NCBI GenBank assembly: GCA_017643495.1
Contig: JAEPNK010000002.1
Location: forward strand, 620,001 to 684,000
Source: Rhizobiaceae bacterium
Lineage (GTDB): Bacteria > Pseudomonadota > Alphaproteobacteria > Rhizobiales > Rhizobiaceae
Reading direction: 5' to 3'
DNA: 64,000 nt
Of this stretch, positions 17,201 to 25,641 are shown one piece after another (the stretch's first letter is position 1; each line of letters starts with the position of its first letter). The position numbers and the translations under genes are program-made. The notes under the pieces were generated by a model that saw only the letters and a list, made by a program, of their open reading frames with translations, did no database searches and was not told where the DNA came from.

Positions 17201-18900
17201 GCTTCAACCGGAATTCTGGGGGGTGCGGTCTCTGGCGTCATGCGCATTGCTTGAGCGCCGGCTTGCCCACCCGCGGCAGTTGGCCGAAATGCTGGAGTAC
17301 CAGAACCTGCTTCTGAAGCATTGCGGCCGTTTTGAATTCTGACAGTCAGGGTAGCCAAATTTTGCAAAGCGCCACGCTGGGTTACCAGAATGATTGTAAC
17401 GCCGTTGCTCTTGAGACGCTTGAGGACCTCAAACAGGTTTGCCTCACCGGCCGGATCGAGATGGGCATTGGGTTCATCAAGCACCAACAGGCGGGGACTG
17501 CTATAAAGGGCACGGGCAAGTGCAATACGCTGCAACTGGCCACCGGAGAGCCTGAACTCACCACTGTGTACAAGGGTTTGATAGCCGTCCGGCATCGCAT
17601 TGATAAGATCGTGTACCCCGGCCATTTTGGCAGCGCCGATAACTTGCTGTTCAATCGGAGCCAGGGCCATGCGTGCAATGTTTTCCGCAATTGATCCGGG
17701 AAAAAGCATGACATCCTGGGCCACATAGCCAACGTAACGGCCCAATTGTTCAGTCGGCCAGTTCCTGAGATCACAACCATCAAGCTCGATTTTGCCACCG
17801 GTTGGCCTGATCGCACCGGTGATCAATCGTACAAGTGTGGATTTTCCGGCTCCTGAAGGCCCTACAAGGCTGACCAAATCCCCTGGCTGAACCGAGAAGG
17901 ATACTGATTCAAGTATGCTGGAAGTCTCCGATGCATAGCTCACATCGGAAAGATTCAAATGCCCGATTGGCGCGGGTTGTTGAATCGGAGCATCCGCCTC
18001 TTTCTGTGCTTCGAGATGTTCGTCCAGACTTTCAAATGCCTGACGGGCCCGGTTGAGGGAATCCCAGCCACCTATGATTTGTTCGATTGGCTGGAGCGCG
18101 CGGCTGGAAATCATGGACGCGGCAAATATCAGCCCGCCAGACATGTCATTGTTCAGAACCAGCCATGCTCCCCAAGCCATGATGACGACCTGCAGCAATT
18201 GCCGTGTTGTTCTGCTGATACCGTGAAAGCCGGCAGATCGCCGACTTGCCTCTTCCTGCGTTTGCAACCCGTTGCCTACCAGCTTTTTCCAGCGATCCAT
18301 TAGATTGGGCGCAAGCCCCATCGCCCTGATTTCTTCGGCTCTCGTTACTACCGTTGTTGCAAAATTGATCGTTTGGCTGTTGGCATCGTTGGACCGTGCT
18401 TCGGCTTCCTGACCAAATTGCTTGTTCAATACAGCAACGATGACAAGAAACGCAGCTCCAAACAACGTTAGCAGGCCGATCTGCCAATGGACGAGGAACA
18501 AAAGCACAAGGAAAAGCGGCGCGAATGGAAGATCATAGAGGCTGATATGGCTCTTGCTTGCAAGGAAGGACCGCGCGGTATTGAAATGGCGTATCAGTTC
18601 ATTGGACATATTGCCTGATTGGGAACCATTATTCGCAACCAGACCGAAAAGGGCTTCTGCATTGTCCACGGTGAAACTTGCTGCCTGGCGTTGGGCAAGC
18701 CGCGATCTGGTTGCTTCACAAATACCGAAGAGAACCAGCGCAACAGCTGCAATGAGGGTAATGTACAGCAGTGTTTCCTTGCTGCCGGAAGAAAGTACAC
18801 GATCATAGACCTGCAGCATGTGCAGTGGCACAGCAAGCATCAACATGTTCGCAAACATGGAAAAGATCATGAGAGGTTTCGACTGGCGAAAAAAAAGCAT
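17197..18900 (-). CDS. Type I secretion ABC transporter (PrsD-like), 567 aa
   Basis: A half-size ABC exporter: a membrane domain of about 300 residues, then a nucleotide-binding domain with Walker A GPSGAGKST (about 347-354), signature LSGGQ (451-455) and Walker B LLVLDEP (471-477). MLQVYDRVLSSGS near the N-terminus is the characteristic PrsD/LapB-type motif. There is no C39 peptidase domain, so cargo is expected to carry an uncleaved C-terminal signal. The ATG at 18900 is preferred to a TTG at 18927; no strong ribosome site is seen for either. The gene is divergent from the copper-radical-oxidase gene, the likely cargo. Confidence 0.9.
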   Translation of the reverse strand: MLFFRQSKPLMIFSMFANMLMLAVPLHMLQVYDRVLSSGSKETLLYITLIAAVALVLFGICEATRSRLAQRQAASFTVDNAEALFGLVANNGSQSGNMSNELIRHFNTARSFLASKSHISLYDLPFAPLFLVLLFLVHWQIGLLTLFGAAFLVIVAVLNKQFGQEAEARSNDANSQTINFATTVVTRAEEIRAMGLAPNLMDRWKKLVGNGLQTQEEASRRSAGFHGISRTTRQLLQVVIMAWGAWLVLNNDMSGGLIFAASMISSRALQPIEQIIGGWDSLNRARQAFESLDEHLEAQKEADAPIQQPAPIGHLNLSDVSYASETSSILESVSFSVQPGDLVSLVGPSGAGKSTLVRLITGAIRPTGGKIELDGCDLRNWPTEQLGRYVGYVAQDVMLFPGSIAENIARMALAPIEQQVIGAAKMAGVHDLINAMPDGYQTLVHSGEFRLSGGQLQRIALARALYSSPRLLVLDEPNAHLDPAGEANLFEVLKRLKSNGVTIILVTQRGALQNLATLTVRIQNGRNASEAGSGTPAFRPTAAGGQAGAQAMRMTPETAPPRIPVEA

Positions 18901-19050
18901 TACTGACAACGCAAGAACTGAAATCAAACACTGCTAAAATGTAAACAGGATTAGATAACAAAGTGTTTAGTCTGGCGGATTTGATGCAGTATCGGGCTTA
19001 TTTCGGCCTGTAATGCCCGAATAACAAAGTTTTGGCCGGTTATTGGATAC

Positions 19051-19067
19051 TTGGCACAGAAATTGCT
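19051..19067 (+). promoter_or_regulatory. Sigma-54 (RpoN) promoter
   Basis: TTGGCACAGAAATTGCT matches the sigma-54 consensus YTGGCACGrNNNTTGCW at all defined bases but one; the invariant GG (-24) and GC (-12) are exactly ten bases apart. It points toward the copper-oxidase gene, predicting a start near 19078 and a leader of about 80 bases. This implies control by an enhancer-binding activator. No such activator is encoded in the window. Confidence 0.8.
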
Positions 19068-19156
19068 TTGCCTTCAGCAATGAAAGCAACTGTGTACTGG
19101 ATTGACCGGATACGAACCACTCCGGCAGCACTGGTACCAAAACGGGATTTTTGGTC

Positions 19157-21958
19157 ATGAATGCAATTACCGGCGATTGGGGAAATGTCTTCGACACATC
19201 CATTATTGGTATTCACCAGGTTGTTCTAGGTGACGGGCGCGTCCTTTTCTGGGGTGGCGACGGTAATGGCAATGCATTCTCGAACACCCAGAAATACGGT
19301 ATTTTTGATCCTGAAACCGGACAGCATGAAATCCTGAGTGCAGCGCACGCAATCCGCATGTTCTGCGGAGCCGGTGTCATCATTCCCGGAACAGACAAGG
19401 TATTGATTGCAGGCGGCAACGGGAGCGGTGCTCCCGGTGGACAAATCTTCGACACGTCCGATGAGACGCTTGTTCGCGACGGTGCAAACGACATGGCAAC
19501 CGGCAGGTTCTACCCAACGACAATCTCGCTTTCGACTGGTCAGGTTGTGGTCATGGGCGGCAATGGAAATGCGAACTTGCGCGGCACTCCGGAAATTTTC
19601 ACCCCCGGTGAAGGATGGCGCAAACTTGACGGAGCAACGGATCCGGATGTTGCTGCCAACTGGTGGTATCCGAAAGCATGGGTGAATGGTAACGGGGAAA
19701 TCGTTTATATCGCGATCAATGCCGGCAACCAGAATGCCAATCCCGGCCCGGCAGGCAGTTTTGAAGTCATGGCAATGGACCCGTCCGGCACTGGTTCAAT
19801 CAGAAAAATCGGAGAAGTGCCCTTCCAGATGGACGCGGCCTCCACTGCTGTCATGTATGATGTTGGGAAAGTCATCATCATGGATCACGTCGGCGATCTC
19901 TGGTACATGGATATCAACGGCGATACACCCACGTTTGAATATGCTGCAGACCTTGGCGGTGACCGCAACAATGCAGACATGACCGTCCTGCCGGATGGCC
20001 AAATCCTGATCAATGGCGGAACAGAGGTCGGCAACTCGCAGTCGCCTGATCAGGCAATCCTCGAATCCCAGATGTTCAACCCCTATACCGGTGAAGTGAC
20101 CACGGTTGATGCCGAGGCTGTAATGCGCCTTTATCACTCCTCATCAGTATTGCTGAATGACGGTACAATCCTGTCCATGGGTGGTGGTGGCCTGAATGGC
20201 ACTGTCGACATGATGGACGCACAGATCTATCGCCCTCCTTATCTTTACAATGATGATGGTACACTGGCAGACCGCCCGCAAATCAATGTGGCACCGGCAA
20301 GTGTCGAGCCCGGACAATCCTTCATAATCGAAGTGGATGATGCGTCTTCCATACAAGCCCTTTCGTTTAACAAGACAGGCGCGGTAACCCATTCCAACAA
20401 CATGGAATCGGGCCGCATGAATCTTGATTTCAGGGTTCTGGACAACCAGCGTATTGAAGTAAGCCTGCCTGATAATCCGCATGTGCTTGGCGCCGGTAAC
20501 TGGATGTTGTTTGCGATTGATGAAAATGGCGTTCCCTCGGAAGCCCCGATCATCAGTGTCGAACCAACCTTGCCCCTTTACACGGAAAATGGCATCTCGA
20601 TTGATCCGGTTGATGGTATCCTGACAGCTGAATACTACAACGCTGATGTGTCAGATCTGGACGAGATTGACTTCACTGCTGCGCCGGTCTTCGAAGAGAA
20701 TGTCAACCAGATCCAGAAAAACGTTGGATCCGGTGCGTTTTATCAGGGCGGTCCGGCAGACAAGTTTGCCGTCAAGTATTCCGGTCAGTTTGTTGCTGAA
20801 ACAGCAGGCCAGTATACGTTCTATCTGAACTCCGACGATGGCTCCCGCCTTGCAATTGACGGGACCCGGATCATCGACAATGACGGCCTGCACTCCGCCC
20901 AAGAGCAGACTGCCAATGTATATCTCGATGCAGGTATCCACGACCTGAATGCCGAATATTTCGAGCAGGGTGGCGATGCAGTCATGGAACTTGACTGGAA
21001 AGGTCCGGGCTTTGACCGGACAGACTTTGAAGTGAATGGAACAACTCCAACTGAACCAGGCAACTATGTTGATGATGTTCCAAACGTCACACAATACCTC
21101 AACGGCATTGGTGACAATGATGTGTTTGTCATTGCCGGAAATTCATCAGACTATGGCTGGGGTGTCAGCGAGGACGGGGAAAGCATTGTCGTTTGGGGAC
21201 CGACCGGCCACGATCTTCTGTACGGTTTTGAAAAAATCCGCTTTGAGGACATGACAGTCCCGCTTACCGCTGAAGACGGTCAGTACCATGACATCGCCAA
21301 TGTCACCCAGTATCTGACAGGTACCGATGATGTTTCGGACACTTTTATAATCAACGGCAATGCCACCGATTATAACTGGGCTCCCGCAACAGACGGTGAA
21401 GGTATCGTCGTATGGGGACCGACCGGACACGATCTGTTGTACGGATTTGAGAAAATTCGCTTCAATGACACAACTGTATCACTGGTGTCTGAAAACGGCG
21501 AATATGACGATGTTCCCAATGTCACACAATATTTGACAGGCGCGAAAGACGCTTCTGACACTTTTGTCATCAATGGCAACTCAGCCGATTACAACTGGGC
21601 AGATGCAACAGATGGCGAAGGCATTGTGGTTTGGGGGCCAACGGGACATGATCTGCTTTACGACTTTGACAAGATTGCATTCAATGACAAGACAGTTGAA
21701 CTTACAGCGACAACGAATCCTGGCGGCGGCGTGACGGTTCAGGATGATCCGGCCCGAACACAGTATGAAACCGGGACAGACCAAACTGACCGTTTTGTCA
21801 TCGATGGCAATTCCGCTGATTATGGCTGGGATGTCGACACCGACGGAGAAGGCATCGTGGTCTGGAACCGCAACGAAGATGCGCACGACCTGTTGTATGA
21901 TTTCGAGGAAATCGAATTCAATGACCAGGTAGTGGAGCTCGAACAACCGGTTGCTTAA
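19157..21958 (+). CDS. Copper-radical-oxidase-like secreted protein with PA14 domain and four repeats, 933 aa
   Basis: Residues 1-470 match the galactose oxidase/glyoxal oxidase fold: a kelch propeller followed by an early-set domain (DUF1929). All five copper-radical residues can be placed: Cys70 (MFCGAG), Tyr119 (GRFYPTT) for the Cys-Tyr crosslink, Tyr326 and His327 (RLYHSSS), and His412 (VTHSNN). The 86-residue spacing from Tyr326 to His412 equals that in galactose oxidase. Residues about 485-628 form a PA14 carbohydrate-binding domain. Residues 639-928 are four tandem repeats. There is no N-terminal signal peptide, and the gene is divergent from a complete type I exporter, so secretion through it is likely. 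ATG at 19157 preferred; a TTG two codons earlier is possible. The enzyme would oxidise alcohols or aldehydes to produce hydrogen peroxide. Confidence 0.85.
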   Translation: MNAITGDWGNVFDTSIIGIHQVVLGDGRVLFWGGDGNGNAFSNTQKYGIFDPETGQHEILSAAHAIRMFCGAGVIIPGTDKVLIAGGNGSGAPGGQIFDTSDETLVRDGANDMATGRFYPTTISLSTGQVVVMGGNGNANLRGTPEIFTPGEGWRKLDGATDPDVAANWWYPKAWVNGNGEIVYIAINAGNQNANPGPAGSFEVMAMDPSGTGSIRKIGEVPFQMDAASTAVMYDVGKVIIMDHVGDLWYMDINGDTPTFEYAADLGGDRNNADMTVLPDGQILINGGTEVGNSQSPDQAILESQMFNPYTGEVTTVDAEAVMRLYHSSSVLLNDGTILSMGGGGLNGTVDMMDAQIYRPPYLYNDDGTLADRPQINVAPASVEPGQSFIIEVDDASSIQALSFNKTGAVTHSNNMESGRMNLDFRVLDNQRIEVSLPDNPHVLGAGNWMLFAIDENGVPSEAPIISVEPTLPLYTENGISIDPVDGILTAEYYNADVSDLDEIDFTAAPVFEENVNQIQKNVGSGAFYQGGPADKFAVKYSGQFVAETAGQYTFYLNSDDGSRLAIDGTRIIDNDGLHSAQEQTANVYLDAGIHDLNAEYFEQGGDAVMELDWKGPGFDRTDFEVNGTTPTEPGNYVDDVPNVTQYLNGIGDNDVFVIAGNSSDYGWGVSEDGESIVVWGPTGHDLLYGFEKIRFEDMTVPLTAEDGQYHDIANVTQYLTGTDDVSDTFIINGNATDYNWAPATDGEGIVVWGPTGHDLLYGFEKIRFNDTTVSLVSENGEYDDVPNVTQYLTGAKDASDTFVINGNSADYNWADATDGEGIVVWGPTGHDLLYDFDKIAFNDKTVELTATTNPGGGVTVQDDPARTQYETGTDQTDRFVIDGNSADYGWDVDTDGEGIVVWNRNEDAHDLLYDFEEIEFNDQVVELEQPVA
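21071..21940 (+). repeat. Four tandem protein repeats of about 72-78 codons
   Basis: Units start near 21071, 21290, 21506 and 21743. Each reads roughly VTQYLTG, (D/N)TFxIxGN, DYxW, DGEGIVVW, GHDLLYxFEKIxFND and (T/V)V-L. Units 2 and 3 are nearly identical in protein; unit 4 is the most diverged (RTQYETG, VVWNRNEDAHD). The DLLYDFEEIEFND type of ending resembles the terminal blocks of type I secretion cargo, but the GGxGxDxxx calcium nonapeptide is absent. Confidence 0.85.
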
Positions 21959-21967
21959 GAAAACGGA

Positions 21968-22003
21968 TCACCAGGGAGCCGACACTCTGCGGTTCCCTGG
22001 TGA
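21968..22003 (+). terminator. Terminator hairpin after the secreted oxidase gene
   Basis: A perfect 10-bp stem TCACCAGGGA / TCCCTGGTGA with a 16-base loop sits ten bases after the stop codon. The loop can pair further (GCCG with CGGT). It lies between convergent genes and may serve both directions. No strong T-run follows. Confidence 0.65.
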
Positions 22004-22005
22004 AC

Positions 22006-22983
22006 TCACTCGTTCAGTGAAAAATAATTCAGCGATGCTTCCAGTTCATCAAGTTGGAAACCGCGCCCGATAAAGACGATATTGTTTTGATATTCTGTCA
22101 ATGACGGTGGCAGCATTTCTGGGGCCTGCACAGAATTCCGCACACCTTGCAACAACAATGGCCCGGCAGGCGTGGCAAAGACACCTTTCACCCGGACAAT
22201 GTCCTTGCCTCTAGCGTGCAACAAGGCCGATAACCAGACAGAAAAGGCTGCCCAGTCAACCTCATCTCCAATCGCAAGACGGGTCGGGGTAATGGGTTCA
22301 AGTGGCTTCTCATCGCCCTGAAGCGGCAGGTCGAACGGTTCGGCATCCGGGTTTACATGAGGTTCAAATGCCTCACCTTTGACAGCCGCAGACAGGGTTG
22401 CACCGGGATTGATAAGCTCAACAGTGACATGGGCAGAACTCAGGACAGACGGATCCTGCAAATCAGCCTTTGTAAGAATGATATGGTCTGCCGCCTCGAT
22501 TTGTTGTCTGCCAAGATATTCCGTGCCCAACTGGTCAGCGATGTTTAACGCGTCAACCAAAACAATGATTTTGTCCAGACGAACGTGATGCACCAGCACC
22601 GGGTCATTCTGGATGGCGGATGCAATCGCAGCAGGATCAGCCAGGCCGCTTGTTTCCAGAATGATTTGCTCAAGACGTGCTTCATCCGAAGGGCTGCGGC
22701 TACGTTCATCACACAACTTTCGCAGCGTTCTGATCAATTCCTCTTGTCCCGCACAACAGGCGCAGCCACCTGAAAGCAGGGTCATGCCAGTCGCATGCTC
22801 TGCCAGAAGAATGTCATCCACGGGAGTTTCGGCGGCTTCATTTACAAGAATGTGCACACGACCAAAAGCATTCATGAAAAGCTGGTGGCGCAACCATGTT
22901 GTTTTGCCTGAGCCAAGATATCCGCCCAGTATGGTCAGCCTGATACGCCCGTCAATTTTCCGGGTTGTTTTCTTTTCAGACAT
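22006..22983 (-). CDS. CobW/COG0523-family GTPase, putative metallochaperone, 325 aa
   Basis: A G3E-family P-loop GTPase. Walker A GYLGSGKTT is at residues 21-29 and the metal-binding motif GGCACC at 72-77 has the canonical CxCC. TKAD is the base-recognition motif, and a CobW C-terminal domain follows from about 225. Such proteins insert zinc or other metals into client enzymes. It is the last gene of an operon with an unrecognised 98-residue CxxC protein, a metal-dependent CE4 hydrolase and an amidase, so the hydrolase may be its client; this is inference. The ATG at 22983 follows the TAA of the small gene immediately. Confidence 0.88.
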   Translation of the reverse strand: MSEKKTTRKIDGRIRLTILGGYLGSGKTTWLRHQLFMNAFGRVHILVNEAAETPVDDILLAEHATGMTLLSGGCACCAGQEELIRTLRKLCDERSRSPSDEARLEQIILETSGLADPAAIASAIQNDPVLVHHVRLDKIIVLVDALNIADQLGTEYLGRQQIEAADHIILTKADLQDPSVLSSAHVTVELINPGATLSAAVKGEAFEPHVNPDAEPFDLPLQGDEKPLEPITPTRLAIGDEVDWAAFSVWLSALLHARGKDIVRVKGVFATPAGPLLLQGVRNSVQAPEMLPPSLTEYQNNIVFIGRGFQLDELEASLNYFSLNE

Positions 22984-23280
22984 TTAACGTGACAGGCCGG
23001 TAAAACGGGCCTCCAACGGGTCAAGCACAGAACCGTTCTGGCGTTCAGCTTCACTCCATACGGCTTCAAGATCAGGCAAAATTCGGGTTCCGCCTGTCCG
23101 GGAGCTTAACTGGATACCCGGCGTCAAACCGTCGTAATGTGCCGAAAGGCCATAACTTTCGAGAATTTTGTTCAACACTTTCGTGCGGCGAAATTTCAAC
23201 CGCAATTTGTCACCGGCCACTTCTGCGCCGGCATCTGTCCAATGTCCCGGTTTGGTCGGGAATCCACAGGCACTGCACAT
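22984..23280 (-). CDS. Unrecognised 98-aa protein with N-terminal CxxC
   Basis: I do not recognise this protein. It starts MCSACGFPTKPGHWTDAG, with one C-x2-C pair at residues 2 and 5, has a basic middle (LRLKFRRTKVLNKIL), and ends with an acidic stretch and GLSR. An in-frame ATG at 23328 exists, but a strong hairpin lies between it and 23280, and AAAGGAG is ideally placed for the ATG at 23280, so I use the shorter form. It sits between the CE4 hydrolase and the COG0523 GTPase and ends directly before the GTPase start. The CxxC and neighbours suggest metal or sulfur handling; the function is unknown. Confidence 0.75.
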   Translation of the reverse strand: MCSACGFPTKPGHWTDAGAEVAGDKLRLKFRRTKVLNKILESYGLSAHYDGLTPGIQLSSRTGGTRILPDLEAVWSEAERQNGSVLDPLEARFTGLSR

Positions 23281-23302
23281 GGCAACAACTCCTTTGCGAA
23301 TA

Positions 23303-23325
23303 CCGGAGAGGGTTTTCCTCTCCGG
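23303..23325 (-). terminator. Intercistronic hairpin
   Basis: CCGGAGAGG / CCTCTCCGG is a perfect 9-bp stem with a 5-base loop between the CE4 hydrolase stop and the ribosome site of the 98-residue gene. There is no T-run after it, so it is more likely an mRNA processing or stability element than a complete terminator. Confidence 0.6.
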
Positions 23326-23337
23326 CATGTCTTTGCG

Positions 23338-24240
23338 TCAAATCACTTCAGGACGCTTGCCACTTTCAAAAGGATAGCGTTCGCGGAAATCATCAGCAAT
23401 AGTGTTGAAGTCCACCCACTCAACTCCGGAATGACCATTGATATAATCGATCAGGCGTTCGAGCATGAGCAGAACTTGCGGGCGCCCTGCTACATCGGGG
23501 TGAATGGTAATCGGGAAAACGCCGTATTCCATCTCGCGGTAAACCCAGTCAAACTGGTCTTTCCACAATTGCTCAATGTCGCGCGGACTGACAAAACCAT
23601 GGCTGTTTGGCGCATTCTTGATGAACATCATCGGCGGCAAGTCGTCGACATACCAGTTTGCACCAATATCAACGAGATCTATTTCCTTGCCGTGCTTCAA
23701 GGGGTGCATCCACTCGCCCGCTGTCTTGGAATAGTCAATCACATTCCATTCATCACCCACTCGCGCATAGAACGGCTGGAAGTCGCGGTAGCTTTGGCTG
23801 TGGTCATAGGAAAATCCGTATTTACCAAGCAGTGCCGCTGTAACATTCGACATTTCCCACCAAGGTGCGACATAACCCTTGGGAGCTTCACCGGTCAGCC
23901 CCTTGATCAGTTCGATGGACTTGACCAGCACATCCTCTTCCTGCGTGGGCGTCATGGCCACGGGGTTTTCATGCATGTATCCGTGCGCGCCGATTTCGTG
24001 GCCCGCTTCGACAATCATGTCCATTTCCTTGGGAAAGGTTTCCAGTGAATGGCCAGGAATGAAAAACGACGTTTTCATGTCATATTTCTTGAACAGGCGC
24101 AGCAGGCGCGGAATGCCCACTTCAGTCGCGAATATGCCGCGCTGAATGTCATTGGGGGAATCTCCTCCGCCATACGAACCGATCTGGCCTGCAACGGAAT
24201 CGATATCCGTCCCAAAGGCGCACAGTATTTTTTTGGTCAT
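23338..24240 (-). CDS. CE4 polysaccharide-deacetylase-family hydrolase (HpPgdA/cyclic-imidase-like), 300 aa
   Basis: A NodB-fold metal-dependent hydrolase. The metal site is readable: TDID (D12, D14) and HGYMH (H86, H90), with [15 protein letters not shown] typical of the HpPgdA/PuuE branch. Members of this branch include peptidoglycan deacetylases, allantoinase PuuE and bacterial cyclic-imide hydrolases. There is no signal peptide, so a cytoplasmic amide or imide substrate is more likely than cell-wall sugar. That agrees with the neighbouring amidase, hydantoinase and 5-oxoprolinase genes. ATG at 24240 with AAGGAG upstream; a TTG at 24261 is less likely. Family is firm, substrate inferred. 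Confidence 0.85.
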   Translation of the reverse strand: MTKKILCAFGTDIDSVAGQIGSYGGGDSPNDIQRGIFATEVGIPRLLRLFKKYDMKTSFFIPGHSLETFPKEMDMIVEAGHEIGAHGYMHENPVAMTPTQEEDVLVKSIELIKGLTGEAPKGYVAPWWEMSNVTAALLGKYGFSYDHSQSYRDFQPFYARVGDEWNVIDYSKTAGEWMHPLKHGKEIDLVDIGANWYVDDLPPMMFIKNAPNSHGFVSPRDIEQLWKDQFDWVYREMEYGVFPITIHPDVAGRPQVLLMLERLIDYINGHSGVEWVDFNTIADDFRERYPFESGKRPEVI

Positions 24241-24277
24241 TTGTTTTCTCCTTATGTCCAAGTCATGGGTTGTGGCA

Positions 24278-25630
24278 TCAACCGCGGATAATCTCTTCGG
24301 TTGCTAGGGCAGCAGACAGAACCTGCCGGTCACGCCCCTGGGAAGTGGAAAGCAGGAATCCGGTGGGCATGCCGTTGCGGTCTGTTCCGTTGGGAATGGA
24401 AACTCCTGCCCAGTCCAGAAAATTGCCAAGCGAGGTATTCCTCAGGGTCAGGCCGTTGTGCTGAAAAAAGACGTCCTGGTCCGCTTCAAGCGGAGCAATC
24501 TCCATCGCTGTAGTCGCGGTTGTGGGGCAAAGCAGAATGCTGTCACCAAGTAACTGCGCCGTTTCCGCCATCATCCGGGTTCTTGCCTGTTGCAGGACCA
24601 CCAGATCAACAGCGGTCATCCCCTCGGCCTGAAGCACACGTCGTACAACACGTGGATCAATCCGTTTTGCATCTGGTCCGGTCACATGCTCCTTGTGAAC
24701 GGCAAGTGCTTCTGCACCTGCAAGGAAACCGTGCTTTGCCATCAGATCAAGAATTTCCTGCAACTGGGGCAGCTTGATGCGGTTTATGCGGGCACCTGCG
24801 GCTTCCAGCCGGTCAACGGTTGCATCAAAATTCGCAATCACATCCGGAGCCGCATGATCGAACATAACGTTATCCGGAATCACGAAATCCAACCGCTTTA
24901 CATCTGCTCTTGCTACATCCGGTTTGGCTTTCCCACGCATAACGGCATCACAAAGCACACAGTCTTCGACCGTCTGCGCAAGGGGACCAATCGTGTCCAG
25001 TGACGGGGCTAGAGGATATACCCCCTGCATGGGATACCGGTTCGCAGAGGTTTTGTAGCCTACAACCCCGTTGAAGGAAGCAGGAATACGCACTGATCCG
25101 CCCGTGTCCGAACCCATTGACAGCGGAACAATACCAGAAGCGACTACAGCCCCGGAACCGGACGATGACCCACCCGGGCTGCGGGGGGAATCGATAGCTG
25201 CATGAATGTTTCTGGGTGTTCCGTAATGGGGATTGAGCCCGATACCGGAATACGCAAACTCGGTCATGTTAACTGTGCCGATGGATACCATCCCGGCTTT
25301 AGCGGCCTGCGCCACGATTTCAGCATCTGCTGTGGCTGGCGGGTCGTTTTCCAAAACCACAGATCCTGCGGTTGTTACCTGCCCCTTGAAGTCAAAAAGC
25401 GCTTTCCACGCTGTCGGCACACCATCAAGCGGACTTGAGGGAATACCGCTCTTGTGCCTGATACGGGATGCTTCCGCTTCAGCCAGTGCCCGTTGTCTGA
25501 ATAATGTAATAAAGAGTGCCGGATCATCATGAGTGCCAACGAGATCATAGGCTTCCTGCGCCAACGCAACGGGATCGGTTCGTCCTGCCCTCAGGTCCGC
25601 TGCCATCTGTGTTGCTGTCCGGGAAGCCAT
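24278..25630 (-). CDS. Amidase-signature-family amidase, 450 aa
   Basis: Amidase of the GatA/fatty-acid-amide-hydrolase type, which cleaves C-N bonds of linear amides. The Ser-cisSer-Lys triad can be placed: K76 (PTAWKALF), the cis-serine in GGSSSGSG (about 155-156) and the nucleophile S179 ([10 protein letters not shown]). Length is typical. I chose the ATG at 25630; a GTG at 25678 would overlap the ATPase stop. It lies between an importer ATPase and a cyclic-imide-hydrolase-like gene, suggesting that it handles a ring-opened amide from the same substrate. Confidence 0.9.
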   Translation of the reverse strand: MASRTATQMAADLRAGRTDPVALAQEAYDLVGTHDDPALFITLFRQRALAEAEASRIRHKSGIPSSPLDGVPTAWKALFDFKGQVTTAGSVVLENDPPATADAEIVAQAAKAGMVSIGTVNMTEFAYSGIGLNPHYGTPRNIHAAIDSPRSPGGSSSGSGAVVASGIVPLSMGSDTGGSVRIPASFNGVVGYKTSANRYPMQGVYPLAPSLDTIGPLAQTVEDCVLCDAVMRGKAKPDVARADVKRLDFVIPDNVMFDHAAPDVIANFDATVDRLEAAGARINRIKLPQLQEILDLMAKHGFLAGAEALAVHKEHVTGPDAKRIDPRVVRRVLQAEGMTAVDLVVLQQARTRMMAETAQLLGDSILLCPTTATTAMEIAPLEADQDVFFQHNGLTLRNTSLGNFLDWAGVSIPNGTDRNGMPTGFLLSTSQGRDRQVLSAALATEEIIRG

Positions 25631-25641
25631 TTTGCCCTGCC

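Noticed and set aside
19157-21958. Classical RTX calcium repeats (GGxGxDxxx) in the secreted oxidase
   Set aside because: None are present; the four repeats are of another type.
23303-23325. Full Rho-independent terminator between the CE4 hydrolase and the small CxxC gene
   Set aside because: The stem is perfect but no T-run follows on the transcribed strand, and the next gene has its ribosome site right after it.
23137-24048. Open frame of about 300 codons on the plus strand
   Set aside because: It is antisense to the CE4 hydrolase, has no family features, and the minus-strand gene has clear metal-site motifs and a ribosome site.
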